From: Neospora caninum Liverpool
Taxonomy: Eukaryota; Apicomplexa; Conoidasida; Eucoccidiorida; Sarcocystidae
Direction: 5' to 3'
NCBI RefSeq assembly: GCF_000208865.1
Contig: NC_018397.1
Location: 372,001-436,000, forward strand
DNA length: 64,000 bases
Shown here: positions 10,419 through 23,400 of the stretch, piece by piece
Layout of the letters: each line of letters starts with the position of its first letter
Position numbering within the stretch: position 1 is the first letter of the stretch
The notes under the pieces: generated by a model
The model's database searches: none
The model's input: only the letters and a program-made list of their open reading frames with translations
What the model was told of the DNA's origin: nothing
Translations under genes and position numbers: made by a program

Positions 10419-13400
10419 TCACAGCAGAGTATCGTCGTCTCTCCCGCCGTCCTCCTCGTCGCTGCTGCTCGACGAACTACTTCCGTCTTTCTCGCCAGCT
10501 TCCTCCCCTCTCGACGCGTCGCCCTGCGTAGCCGACCCGGCGCTTTGACCTCCCGCCAGGCCTCCACCCTCGTCTCCGTCTCGAGTTGCGCCGGAACCTT
10601 GGACCTGCTTCTTCTTGTCCCGTTTCGCCTTCTTCTTCTCCTTCTTCAGCCGCCGTTTCTCCTTCTTCAAGAGCTTCTTCTGCCGCCTCTCTTCCTTCCG
10701 CCGCAGTCGAGCCTCGAGATCCTCGCCCCCGCCGGGGACGGCACTCTCTCGCCCCGGGTACTCGACTACGGGGGCCTGCGGCTGACCCATCTCGCCGGGG
10801 CCAACACCGACGAGTACCGGGCATGGGCCACTGGCCACTGGTCCGCCGGAGTCTCCGCGGTCCATCTCCACTGCCGAGCCTGCGCCGTCTTCGTCTTCCA
10901 GCTGCGCAGCCCGACCGTCGGCGCCTCCGAAAACCAAGCTTTCGTGGGAGACCGGAACTCCTGGTTGACTCGCGGCTGCAGTTCGCCACGCGCTGCGCCC
11001 GCGAGACCCTCGGGGGCCTCCTGGGCCTCGGGCACCGAACGCTGGAGACAGGACAGGTCGCGCATACCAACAACCAGCCAGTCGGTTAGAAAGCGGCGGT
11101 GCCTCGACAAAACAAAAAGGCCCGACGAGAGTCTGTGCGCCACGACGGTGTGCTTGTCAGGGCTTCCGTCGCCCTGCGTTCCAGCTCCCTTTCTCCTCAA
11201 CTCTCTGTCTCTGCCCGCCGCGATCACGCGAATTCACGGCGAGAGAAAACGCCTACTCAGGTGTGCTCCTACGATCAGTCCCTTCGTACTGCGAGTGGTT
11301 CTCTCTCTGAGGCAAGATTTTAGAATGTTGCAAAGTTTTTCCTGTGGTACGAGGAAACCGAGGAAATTAAACCTATCGTCGTATGCGGGCTCGCCCCCCC
11401 CCATGCAGCACCCAAGCACGGCGTTTTTTCGGGCCGGTTTTTTTGGGCGACGACGGCAAAATGTTGCTTGGGCGTGGCCATTTGCGCGTGTGTCAGGCTG
11501 TACACGCCCCTGCCCTCCGAAGAGGCGACACCTCGTGCGAAATCTCGACCTGGAAGCGGAACCTCCCCGCGTCCGAGTTTCCCTCTGCGAAAGCTCTTAC
11601 TCGTCATGGCGCCCGCAGCGCCTCCAACGACAGGCGTGTAGTCGAAGAGAATATCCGAGTAGTCGGAGAAGCTGCCTTCCCCCTCTGGCTCCAGAACGGC
11701 GCCGTGGAGCATCCCCGCGGAGTCCAGCCAGGCGAGGACGTCGTCGTCGCAGCTCACCACGTGCTCGACGACTGCCGTGCCGTTGGCCGTGGCTCCCGGC
11801 GCCGTGGGTTTCGGCGCCTTCCCTTCCGCAGCTTCACGCTGCTGCTCCAAAATTCGGTGCATCTCGTGGAGCGTGTGGACCTCGATTTCGTAGTTGTCTC
11901 GCCTAGTTGAGTGGAGGAGCTAGACAAGGAAGACCAGGCGACGGAGAGCAGGGCCGAACGCGAGTGTGAAAAACATCGGAGAGACAGGGGCGCCAGCGAC
12001 GAGCGCGCGCATGCATGCTGACGCCACGGCAAGAAACACGTACACGCAAGGGAACGCAGACAAGACACGACCGGGAAAAACGGAGACAGAAAGCTACACA
12101 CAGCCGCAGTGTTTGGCAGACGCGTGTACAGAGGAGAAGCGAGGCATAACCGCACGCCGGGGAGGAGCACGCGCCAGATTCACGATGGACGCAAGCACAA
12201 ACACAAGACGAACACCCAGCTGCCGAGAAAAAGGGCGAGGCAGTCTTCACGTTCGCTTTCTCGGTTTGGGTCGCGCGCGTTTCCCTTCACGCCCTCGCGA
12301 TTCGCGAGGCGTGTCTTTCTTCTCTTGTGCATGCCGCACGCGTGACGCCCTGAGACACCGTCGCATCTCAGGGCGCACAAACCGCGATGTCTCCCTCACC
12401 TCTCCTCCCTCTTCCCTTTCCGCCTCTCGAGGTGCCTGCCACTGTCCACGCGGTCTCGCTTCCTCCCTCTCTCTCCCCCTTCTCTGCTCTTTTCCCGTTT
12501 TTTGAACTCCACTAGGGCTGTCTTCTCACCTCGAGAACCTGGAGCTCTGCGTCGCGGATTTCCTGTCTGTCAAACAAATCCAGATTCTTGAATTTCCGGC
12601 TGCGGATGCGGTGCGTCGGCGGCGTCAGGCCTGCCTTCCACTCCCACTGCTGTCGCTCACTGAGGTCCTGCACGTCGATCGCCTCGCGGGGATCTTGCGG
12701 ATCGCAGACGACAATCATCTGGCAAATGTCGCCTGCATGCGCCGCGAGGGCGAAGCCACAGAGGAGAGGAGAGCGCGCGCTATGGAGCCCGCGGGAAAGA
12801 GAGGGGAGCACGTGTCGAGAGCAGAGAACAGAGGGGAGACGCACGTGGTAGCACCAAAAAACGCGGCGACCTCTACGTCGACGCAGAAGCGTCTCTGCCC
12901 CGAGTTTATTTTTCATCTCCACTTCCGCAGACACGATAGCAACCGACTTGAGGACTTGCGAGAGGAGAGGACCCGAAAAGGAGGAAGAGGAACACCAGAG
13001 AGGAGAGCTGCCAATACACGAGGCGGTACAAGCAGGCAGGGCATTACCCGACTTGAAGAGAAGGTCACCGTCGAGAGACTTGTACGTCTCGACGAGAGTC
13101 GGGAGCTCGACCAAAACGCCAAGCAACTTCCCTTTGTGGCCAGAAACCTGAGGGGAGAGAAAATCCCGGCAGAAACTCGAACCTTCACGCGAGATAAGAC
13201 ACCGGCGCAACCGTCCACACGCAGAAAGAACCGCGTAAAAGCGTATGTGTCCACCTTCAGCACTTTTACTCCCCGGCAAATATGCCAGGCAGACAGACAC
13301 GTAACTGTCCACGCATATGTGTCTACACATGCACGTACATGTACTGATTCCTATGTGTACATACACGAATCCACACTAACACAACTGCATATATATATAT

Positions 13401-15574
13401 ATATATATGTACGTCTGTACATGTGTATCGGTGAGTATACATGAACAAGGGACGCAAGAAGCAGAGGAGAGAAGGTCGCGTCGTTTGGGATACAGAGCAT
13501 GCATATCTGTGTCAGCCCAGTCGACGGCTCTTTAGCTGAAGGAGATATCGCCTCGTATCTTTCTGGCGCCTGCCTGCCCTCGGAAGCTCTCCCCTACTTT
13601 GACATCGAAGATGCGATAGCTCCACTCGTCTCTGGGAATGATTGTGAGGCCTAGAGGATTCGCCGCGGAACAGCCAGGGGGATACGAAGGCCCCTGTGGA
13701 GACCCGTCGGTTCCGATTGCCTCTGACTTCGCTGAGTTGTGGAACTCAGGAGAGGTTACGGTCGAAAGCCGTTTCCGCAGGAGCGCAGCAATGGGAGGCG
13801 GGAAGCGGATGATGCACTGGCGATCAAGGCCCGGACAGTCTTCTCCCATCCAGTCTTCCAACTCCGTCGCCAGAAAGAGACCTCGACGGAGGGCAGTCTG
13901 CTGCCTGCAGCGTGGCGAGCGCGAGACGGCACAGGTACACACGGACGCATCTGTCGGAGAGAAGACACGACGCCTTTGAACAGGTTTTCCCCGCCCCTGG
14001 ACCTCGTGCCTCGGCATTCTCGCTCCGGCCGGGTCCCCACGATCGATATTCTCAGACTCGCGAAAGTTTCTTTTGACCTCTTCCAAATTCGTTTTGGATT
14101 CAGAGGCATTCCCATGAAGACGCGACGTCGTGCCTCGTCGACCGCGCCGTTTCAAGCGAGGTGGGGACTTGCCGACACGAAACAGTCGCGCGACCTCCCT
14201 CCAGGTAAAAATCTCGAGAGGAAACGGTCTCTGCCTCACGCTCTCAGAAACAGGGGACCTGACGATCCCATCGTGCCCTATTCTCGTCTTCTCATTTTTG
14301 CTCGCATCTTGCCCACAGGCCTTTCCAGCGTTCCGTTGCTTCTCAGTTTTGGCTGCGGGGTTTCCCCTGTTCTCGTGTCTGCCTGGCATCCGCTCCGTCT
14401 GTGTTTTACGGGATTCTCTCACGCCAGGCTGAACGCTCCGTCTGTGTTTTACGGGATTCTCTCACGCCAGGCTGAACGCTCCGTCTGTGCTCCCCCGCTG
14501 CACTTACTTTCTCGCCAGTTCACGATTCGCCTGCAGGTGGGAACTCGCCAAGCTCGGCGCGGCTTTGCCTGCGGGCCCCGCGAGCCTGCGTTGGCCTCCA
14601 AGGCCCGACCGGCTCACCACGGACGCGTTCTCGCCCGGGCCGAAGGGCGACCTGGCAGGGCCCACGAGGGGCGCGGAGGAGAAAGGAAGAGCGGCGCCTG
14701 GAAAAGCTCCAGGGACTGGACCTAGGGCACCCATCCCGGGCGGCATGTGCGCGTAGGGTTCTGCCAAACAGAGAATCAGCGAGAGAAAGAAACACAGCCG
14801 TGCGTCGACCGCGCCAAACCATACCCAGGAGACACTTCTCGCAGCAGGGGAAGACCCTACGCGGAGCAAAAACGAGAGAGACAGGTTACGAGACAGAGCT
14901 CCACACATGGCGGGAGGAGGTCACGCGACAGAACAAGAGACACATCCTTGCCCGAATGGAAAGGGTATAGAGCGATCTCAGAGAAGTCAGAGAGGGAGCG
15001 GACGAGAGGAATCGGAAGGGGAGAACAGAGATGGACCACGACTGCGGAGCAGGACACAGCAGGGTAGGGGAGAAAGGCTGAAACGGCGTGTGCTGCGAAA
15101 AAGCGAGACGTCGCTCCAGTCCGAAAGCTATCGAGCACCTTGTCCACTGCATCCCCTTCGTACGCTGTCTCTCTCCTTGCCCTCAGGGACGACCGATTTG
15201 GTCGCCTTTTTCTCTGTTGCCCGTCGCTTTGCGCTCTTTCGGTGCACTGGTTTCTCACCTCCCGGCGCAACCTGCTGTGGAATGGATGCATCCCAGTGCA
15301 TGTACGCCTCTGCCTGCATCACGTGTTGACTTCCACAGCCATCAGCCATGTAGCCCACTTGCGTCTGAGACAGGGGAATCGCGTGGGGATCGGCTGTCAT
15401 AGCCGGGGCTTGTGCCAGTATGGCTGATTGCTGCGCAAAGAGGAACGCATCTTGACTGTTTGGAGAGATGCCTGAACTTTCTGGCGAGGCATAGAACGCA
15501 TTTGGGACTCCGACAGCCCCGCCCTGCATAGGCGGCGTGCCGGCCTCCGCCTGAGAGGGGGGAAAGTTGCTCAT
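10419..15574 (-). CDS. TAF7: TFIID subunit 7 (TAF7 / TAFII55)
   Basis: Seven minus-strand exons: 15574-15259, 14760-14508, 13904-13598, 13147-13048, 12732-12530, 11919-11601 and 11041-10419. All have AG/GT boundaries and continuous phase, giving 706 residues. Residues about 195-393 match the TAFII55 domain: TELEDWMGEDCPGLDRQCIIR, then IFDVK, VLVELPTLVETYKSLDG, GDICQMIVV and WEWKAGLTPPTHRIRSRKF. These correspond to the family landmarks ending in ADICQML and the basic Trp/Pro segment. TAF7 is a nuclear TFIID component that binds TAF1 and controls its acetyltransferase activity. The N-terminus (1-190) is Pro/Ala/Ser-rich and specific to this lineage. The C-terminus has a long Lys/Arg/Glu stretch, probably a coiled coil and NLS, then an acidic Ser tail ending DDDTLL. 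The start ATG at 15574 opens the frame that splices cleanly. Human TAF7 is about 350 residues, so this one is roughly twice as long. It is divergent with the gene starting at 20476. Confidence 0.9.
13389..13408. repeat. (AT)n microsatellite in TAF7 intron 3
   Basis: About ten AT dinucleotides within the intron between TAF7 exons 3 and 4 (13148-13597). No coding effect. Confidence 0.9.
14392..14489. repeat. 43-bp tandem duplication in TAF7 intron 2
   Basis: The 43-base unit starting GCTCCGTCTGTG and ending GGCTGAAC occurs at 14392-14434 and 14435-14477, and its first 12 bases recur at 14478-14489. It stops shortly before the exon 2 donor site at 14507. The exact identity of the copies suggests a recent slippage or repair duplication. 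Confidence 0.93.
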
Positions 15575-18500
15575 GGTACAAGGTGCGGGGGCCCGAGGAC
15601 GAGGGCAGTGAACTAAAGAGGGACGAGGGGAAACGGGGCGGGGCAAGAAAGACTCAGAGAGCTAGACAGGGGGAGAGAGAGGAAAAGACTGCGGTCCTCG
15701 AAGGTAGACAAGAGGCGGCGCAGAGAACACACCGCGTACGTCTTCGGAGCGGCGCGTGCTTTGGGCGAGGCTGCGCTAGAGCTGGGCTCCACTCCACGAA
15801 ACTCTGTGAAAGAAGCAGGCATTTGGCAGTTTCAAAAACAGAAAAAGAAATCAGACAGCAGTCAACCAGGATGCGCAGACGAAGGCGCGGCATCGGGGAG
15901 CGGCCCAGAAAACTCCTCTGAGGCTCATAGCCAGTTTTTGTCCTCTCTAGTCCGAGAGAAAGATTTACGCGGCGTGCAGGCTTTACCAACGAACTCGCTT
16001 GGTCCCGCGGTTCGGGCAGGGTGAAACACTTCTCTGGTATTTGCCTGCAACCTAGGTTTTGCGAGACAAACCCTCGACAGAAAGAAATAGCCGGGATCCT
16101 GGGAGGTGGCCTTTAAGTCCACGGCTGCCGCATTTGTCCAGCATCGCCCCTTTCTGAGTCTGCGCAGAGAGGAAGAAATGGTAAGAGAGGAAGGCGAGAT
16201 GGCTCTGCAGATAGAGAAAGAGTCCGCGAGAAACCCAAAAAGCCCGAACAGAAAAGCGATCGTGCGACGCCGTCCCTCCTCTGGGGGGAAACCAAACGCT
16301 GGCGGCGTTTCTGCCGACCGCGAAAGGAAGCGCAGAGGGACGGAACACACAAAGTTCGAGTTTAAAAGAGAATTCAGGAGAACCCGATTCTTTGGTGGAT
16401 AAGTAGAGCCATCGCAATGACATCTTTGCGCAAACTGTCTGAGACTGCATGCCAGCTACCCACGACCGCAAACTTTATAGAGGGATAGCAGAAAATACAC
16501 ACACGTTGAACAGTTGCGCCAGCATGACCCGAGAAAAGTGCAGTAGACTGCCTGGAGCGAATGCTCCTCCTAAAAGTTTCGGGGCAACTGTCCATAAAAC
16601 CTCTTGCGTAGGGTCATGCGTCTCGGAAGAGCAGCCAGGCCGCTTGGGCTCTCGAGAGAGTCTTGCATACTAAAGCGTGAAGGTGGTTCCGAGCCTTCAG
16701 AGAGCAAATAGCCTCTAAACGCACAGGGAAGTACACGAGACGGCACACGAGCTTGACGTGTCTAGAGGAAGCAACACGTAGCACCGACCTGCCGGAGAGA
16801 GTTGTGCAGGCAGGTACCCCGCGATGTTTGTCGCTCCTCCGTTTGGGGCGGAGACAGTTTTTCAGGAGGTTTCGCAAGGCATAGAACATCCCTACACCAT
16901 CGACGGCTGTGCTCTCTCAAGCGGTTTGCGCTGCAAAAACTCTGGAAACGCCTGAGACTGTGTGCCCGAGGAGCGGTCGACGGAGCACGAGAGTGTCGTG
17001 AACCTCCTAACCACGGGGTGATTCGACTCCTGTTTGGCATAAAAATCCATGACGTGCTGCATGGCTGCACGCGCTTGCGCACAAACACCGAGAGTTACTC
17101 CTGAAACCAGCAGTGGATGCCCGGGACGGCTCAGCTTGGCGCCGCCAGCGCAGCAAAGTCGTGGGCGACTCGCAAGCTTTTCAGGCACGAAATGAAAGAC
17201 TGTACCCTAAAGGCGTCGAGCAAAAGCATGACGTTTTTTCGGTGCCTCATCCCGCTCATGTGGAGAGTTGAGCCGGTATGAGGAACGCTAACGCGTGCAT
17301 ATGTCACCCCGAGCAGTTGGCCCGCCAAGCTCATATCGTGGAATCTCGACAGTCTGTGGCAATCCAGTTGTGCGCCGCCGGATTTGAGACACACACATCT
17401 TGTCCCTGACTCCCAGGCCAGTCAGGATTTCGTGGCTGGAACACAAAGTTTGAATCTTCGCGCGGAGCGTTTTTGTCCAGTAGACGTCAGTGGACAGGAA
17501 CCGAAACGGTAGGAGTGCCACCCCTCCCCCGTTCGGGAAGAGAAAGGTCTGTAAACATTTTTCTGGAGTGTTTTTGTCACGTCACTGGATTGCCAACGAG
17601 AAGGCGAAGACGCCTTGGCAATCGATGGTTCGCACAGGTCACACCTGAAAGACTTTCGAACCGGTTTCCCCTGTCCGCTTCCGCGTAGCTTCCATCACAC
17701 TTGATTCGCGAGCGAGTGGACATAGAAAACTCCCTCTACCCTCCTTCTCCACCGACGATCGAACCAGGTTATTTCCTGTTTGAACGAGGTGTGGAGGCAG
17801 ACAACACTGAATCATGTCACAACGCTAGAAGTTGGGGTTAGCGGTGCCGCAAGCAAGGACGCCGACAGCCCTTTAGCGGACTCTCTGCTCTTACGAGATT
17901 CCTCCTGTCAAGGAAAGCCGGTAACTTCAGACGGGCTTTCACGAGAGACACGAAGAGCTGATGTGAGGAAGAGTGTAGAAGCCCGAACCGCCGCATTCAG
18001 TGGCACACTGAGTTGTTCTCCATCGGCTTTTGGTTCTGAAAGTGCCTGCCCCATGAGAAATAGGAAACCTTTTCACGCTGAGCGATGCAAAGGGAGAACT
18101 GCGTAGGCGTAATGCCGGCGCAATGCGTGGCCAACACACAAATATCCGCTTGCGAAGCTTTGAGGACTTGGTTTGAAGCCTGTCTGTTTCCCCATCTTAC
18201 GGATCCCGCGGCCAGGCTGGCTGCCGAAGCGGCAAGATCGACGTTCCAGGAGTTTTTTGCGGTGGCCAGCTGCATCGATATGTTACACGCGAAGTCACAT
18301 AAACCTACTATAAGTGAACCTATGCAGTCAAGATAACTGGAACACAAAGAACGAACTGAAAAAGCCTGAGGCCGCTCTTCCGCGAACACCAAATTCATCC
18401 GCAGAGGCAGCTCTCGTAAACGGAGAACGGGTTCTCGGGTCGCTGTCTACTTCCGCCAGCAGTCCCTCGTCTCGTACGTCTGCGCCTTGTAGACATCACA

Positions 18501-20475
18501 TCTGCGCGATGGCGGTGCGTACAAGGCAGACTATTTGGAACCACCTGAACTTTCGTCAGCGTCAAGCGTTTTTGCCATGAATTTTCAAATGGGGCGTGGC
18601 AAGGAACAGGCATGCCTCGATATAGGAGACTCTTGTCTCGCCTGTGGCGCTACATCTCTCCACGCGGTTCAGCACACCGCGAGGCGGCTCCGCGGGCAAG
18701 CTAGCCAGAAGTCAGCGGAAACGTCTCCGTTGTGGGGAAAGGTCTATTTTTCAGAGCGACAGCATCAAAGGGGAGGCCGTGACTTGGAGACCGACTCTCC
18801 GGTTTCGGTCCAGCCACTACACACGAAGAAAACACTCGTGAAAAGCGTAGAGAGTTCTCCCATTCGTCGACCTTTTCAGTTGCATGCAGGCACAGGGAGT
18901 GCTCGTGTACGACGCCAGAATTGAACAGCCGCTGGACCATCAGGTTGCAGCTCGGTTAGCTGGACCCGCAAAATTCGATTGCACAACTCTTCCGGCTTTT
19001 CAGATCGCTTTTTGCCTTGTCGGGCATCGTCAGCGTTCCGGCGTGTCCGTTTCGAACGTAGTTCCCGTCTTCGCTGTTTCTCCGAATTTGGGAATGAGAA
19101 TCCGCTCACCACTCGAAATACGCGCGAGTCGCGGGGATTTTTCCCGCGGGCATCACCACACGCTACGCGTTTTTTCTCGCGCTTCGGTTCAAGAAGGCGT
19201 CTCTTTGCTTTTCACGGATCTATATGCAGCTCCTTGCGTTTCGCGTGGCTGTCCACGGCTACGCCCGTTGCTGCGGTGAACTCGCCGCGTTTCTTACCCG
19301 CTCCGATGTGACGTATTTGGAGCCCTGGAAAGCGATCCCAAATAGTCAGCCCCAGCCTGTGCCTGCAGTGGGAACCGACAGTTTTCTCTCCCCTACAGAG
19401 GCGGAGCATTTTAGTCTCAAAACAGTTGATCCGGCGCCTATATGGCCCGGCGGAGTTCGCGGTCGCAGGCCTTGAGACAAACTCTGGAAATCTAAGCGGC
19501 CCTTGGGGAGTCGACTTGCCTCGTGTGTGGATCCTGGTACTGCTAACCTAGCCCCGGCTTTCCTTCTACAAAAAACAGATCTTCTGCGAATCCAGCAGCT
19601 CTATAGGCACCAGCCTGCTCGAGTCTGAGCGCCCCGTGTGTCCCCTTCCGCCTAGACCCCCAACCATAACTTCCGAGCCTCTGCACATCTGCCCGATCCG
19701 TCTCTGACTGCCCTCGCTTTTTCTCGGGTCAGTCTCGATCCCCTTCAACGTCTGTAACGTCTCTCCTCCTTCCGCCTCTGAGCCGTCTCGTGCCTGCCGT
19801 GTGGCATTTGACGCTCAAGCGCTCGCGGGCCCTGCTCTCGGCTTTTTTGGTGCCTCTTCCCTTCCGGCGACTTCTTTTCCCTTCCAGCAGCTTCTTTTCA
19901 GATAGCCAAGTTGGCAAAGTGTGACTGTGTGCCGGGACTCAGTTGATGCGTTTTGTCTCCCCGGCTGGTGCTTTCCTTCCCTGTTCTGACGGGATGTCCC
20001 TTGCCTTCCGGCCCTGCGACATCTCTGCCTATCGTTGCCTGTCTTTCTTCACACCCGCGAGTTCTCTCTCCACTCCGGTGGCGCCTCCGCTCCTCCGAGT
20101 GAATTGCTGCTGTCTCTGTGTTCGAGGATCCAGGATTCACGGGTTCTCTTGGCCCGGTGTGTGTCCCGGAAATACCCCAGAAAAAGCTTATAACCAGCCC
20201 CGCTAGGATACTGAATATGACTGCAGTTATGAGATATAGACACCCGAGTTCTTTATGACTGCTGTACACATTTCACGGTGCCCACTGCGCTGCGCGAGCG
20301 TTCCTCGGCAGTCTCCAACCACGCAGCCACGCCCGTGGTTTTTTAGAGTTTCGCAAGAGTCGCCCCTCCTCTGCCTTTCTCGCCTTCTCCCCCGCTCTGT
20401 GTCCTTATGTAGACACGCCCCAGGTTCGCCCGTTCACACCCACGGCTGCTGGTCTCACGGCTCTTCTAGGACAAG
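15575..20475. other. 4.9-kb spacer between divergent TAF7 and the 20476 gene
   Basis: This is a head-to-head spacer that should hold both promoters and 5' UTRs. The composition is mixed and stop-rich. Two minus-strand open stretches (around 17131-17394 and 17997-18340) have protein-like composition, but I could not connect them by splice sites into a gene. A TGCATGC element, a motif reported as enriched in Toxoplasma promoters, occurs near 18884. A cox1-like fragment lies at 20165-20265. Confidence 0.5.
20165..20265 (-). pseudogene. Nuclear insertion of mitochondrial cox1 N-terminal fragment (NUMT)
   Basis: Read on the minus strand, this patch encodes SHKELGCLYLITAVIFSIL. It resembles the conserved N-terminal start of cytochrome c oxidase subunit I (NHK-LG-LYL followed by a hydrophobic helix). 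The patch is AT-richer than its surroundings, and the similarity fades after about 25-30 residues. Toxoplasma nuclear DNA is known to carry many short mitochondrial pieces. It lies about 210 bases upstream of the start codon of the next gene, so it may be part of that promoter or 5' UTR. It cannot make a working protein. The edges are approximate because the mitochondrial sequence was not available for alignment. Confidence 0.65.
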
Positions 20476-23400
20476 ATGGCGGACGATCAGCACGAGACGG
20501 CGCCCTTGGGCCCCTTCTCCCCTGTGGAGGCTTCCCCAGGTCACACGCTCCTGGCGTCTGAACCGGGCACACTGTCGACGTCGTCTTCGCCTTCTTCCGC
20601 TGCATCTGCTGTTCCTTCGTCTTCGTCCTCGCTGTCTTTTTCTTCTCGCTGCGTTGAATTCGCCCCGGAAGTTCGACAAGACAGTGTCGCTTCCTCGGCA
20701 GACGAACAGCTCGGCCCCGGACACGCGCACGCCGCTCCCGAGCGGCAAGACTCCAGATACAAGGCCTTCCCGAGGCGTCAGGACTCAAAGTATTTCCTCG
20801 ACTCTGTGCCCCATCCCCAGATGTCGATGAAAGCGATCGGAACTGCGCACGGGCGAGAACCCGTCGAGCGAGGGGACGAGCCTCGAGGGGACTCAGGCCC
20901 CGAGAGGCGGGCGTCCCTAGCGACAGGGTCTGAAATCAATCGAGTGAGTTGCAGCTCCCGAGTTTGGAAAACGCCTGCATTCGACGGCTTTTTTCGTAGC
21001 CCGCGTAGCTTCTTTCGCCTCCGTGATTTAGACGCTGGCAGGGGCGTGGCGGACCAACAGAGAACGCAGGAAAGGTAGAAACGCGGGAAATAAGAGAATC
21101 TTTTTTCTACCAGTGCTCGGCACACACTGTAGGGGCGGATCTGGGCGATCTTCCGAATTATGATTTGGCCTTTCGGGAAAGGAAACAATTTCTGCGCGGT
21201 GAGGAGACGCGCGCTTTCGTGTCATGGCCTGCGAAGGCGACGAGCAGGCGGACGGCGGCGCAGAAACCCGCAGATTCAGAAGGCAAAAGCGCTGCTGACG
21301 CGGCTGATGTGTGCGCCCGATGTGTGACTCGAGCCGAACGTGGAAGAGACAGTGGCATCAGGGTTCATGTTTGCCGGCGTCCATCAAGGCCTCGGACGCC
21401 CGAACAGAGGGAAGATGTGGCGAGCAAACAGAGACAAGAGACTCGTGAAGGAAGACACAGAGACTTTGCCCCTCTTCTTCCGCTTTCTCGCCCACATTCC
21501 CTTTTCTTCCTGCGCTCCCTCTGTTCCCCCTTTCCCCTCTGTCTCACTCTGGGTTTCTCCGTATCTGTTGCCTTGTTCTCTTTGTGTAGCGCGCCTCTGG
21601 AAGCGAAGACCCCGCAGGAGCGGCGGCGACAGCCACACAGAAAGGCAGCGTCATGACTGCAGAGCTTGGTGGCTTTTACCGGAAACTCTTGGGTGAAGAC
21701 TGGCGAGAGCAAATCGCAGAAATGAATGAGGAGACACTTCTGGACCCATTCGACGGTACGCAAAACGTGGAGGGTCTGTGCTCTCTCTTCACTCTCTGTG
21801 TGCATTCCGTTCCTCGTCTCTGCCTTCCCCATGTGCTCGCCTGCCTGATCCTTTTTGTCCGTGAGTCTTTGGTGGTCTCGCGTTTTTACTGCTCCTGCCT
21901 TCGCAGCGTTTCAGCCTCTCCCGGTCCTCTTCATGATATCCGGCGCAGACGCGCCTTTCGTGGGGGTTGTTCACCAGACTCGACTTTCTTGCCGTATGCC
22001 GTTCTCGTACGCCGTTCCGTTCCTTCGGCGTCCCGTCCCCTCGGGCGTGTGTTCGTAGTGCCGAGGCCTTCTCTCTCTGCTGTCTCTCGGCGGCTTCATG
22101 CTCCGCCTTGTGCGGGCCTTGCACTCTTCGCTTCTTTCTCGGAGAAATCTCTGGCACCGTCTCCTGCTCTGCGTCGCCTGCACAGAGGCGGACGACGAGG
22201 ACATCTCGGCGGGCGCTGGCCCCGCGGCTGCGCCCGCTGCCGCTCCAGGAGACGATCTCAACCTCCCCGACAAGCACCACGGGAAAGTTCGTCAGAGAAT
22301 TCGGAGGCGCGATGTAACAGCTTCCAAGGACATTAGGTTAGAGCCCGAAGGAAAACAGAGAATCTCAGACAGGCAGAACGAGCTCAGCGGACAGGAGAGA
22401 CTGATTTGTTTTCCGGGTCGGAGCCCGTTGCGCTCTGTTTCCATGCACTTCACACGGGTGTGGAAAGCACGGAACTTGGATCCGGTAACAGAGACGCGTA
22501 GGCAGTCCACTGGGGTGGTGTACAGCAATCCTAAAGAACTTGATCGCCTGTGTCTCATATAGCTGGAGTCATATTCATTCGCGCCTAGATACGCCAATGC
22601 CTCCATGCCGTAGCCATCCGAGAGTACGTTTCGACGCCGCGCGTCCCTTTCTCCGCGTTCTTCACGAAGAGGGCGCGCGCGCGGGGCACTGCGTGCGCGT
22701 GAGTTGACTGTTTGGCAGCGGTGCGTTTCGGCGTTCTCTGGACCGTGTGCTCAGCGATCAAGTGGCTGACGATCTTCATCTTGGAGAGGACGAAGAGCCG
22801 CTGATAACTCCAGACGACATTGCGTACGTCCTCTCCTTCGCGAGTTGGTTCTCTGGCTTTCTCACCGGGGCTTCCAGAAGCCCAGGCGGTGCTCTCGTCT
22901 GTTCTTTTTCCCGGGATCCAGTTCCCGTTCTCGTCTTCGGCAGGCGTCTAGGAAGCAGCTCTCAAAAAAACTACCCGAAACAGTTCCGGTTGCATGCAGA
23001 GCTGTAAAGGGTGGTGCTCGAAACATAACTCTCAACGGACATAGATAGCGCTCAGCCGTCCCTCCCTCTACGTACGGCTATCCCCGTGTGCGCGTGACTT
23101 GCCTGCGTGCCTCAGTGTCTATACACTCTGTTTGCGCCTCTCTCCAGTTCCCTACACCCGTAGGTGTGTGTCCGCCTGCCAATGGCGTCGACTTTGCATC
23201 TGCAGCGGGTTCGCTTGCTTCTTTCGGTGCGTGTTCGGTCGTGTGTCTGTCTGCCTTTGATTCTCGCCATCGCATCCGCGCGTTCCTGGCTGTCTTCTGT
23301 CTCTCTCGACCCAGAGAAATTCGAGCGACGGCGTGGATCCCCGCGGGCGAGGGCCTGCCTGTCCTAAGCGAAATGGAGCTCGGCTACCACCGCGCCTGGG

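Noticed and set aside
10236..11906. Plus-strand open frame of 556 codons
   Set aside because: It is antisense to TAF7 exons 6 and 7, whose product matches a known family with all splice phases closing. The frame is Arg/Ser-rich, as expected from GC-rich antisense.
17131..18398. Minus-strand open stretches (17131-17394, 17997-18398) with fairly normal amino-acid composition
   Set aside because: No set of splice sites joined them in phase, there was no start or conserved motif, and the gene spacing does not require a gene here. Transcript data could reopen this.
19898..20269. Minus-strand frame of 123 codons beginning with a COX1-like segment
   Set aside because: Only the first part resembles COX1. 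The rest is unrelated basic sequence, so it is a nuclear mitochondrial fragment, not a gene.
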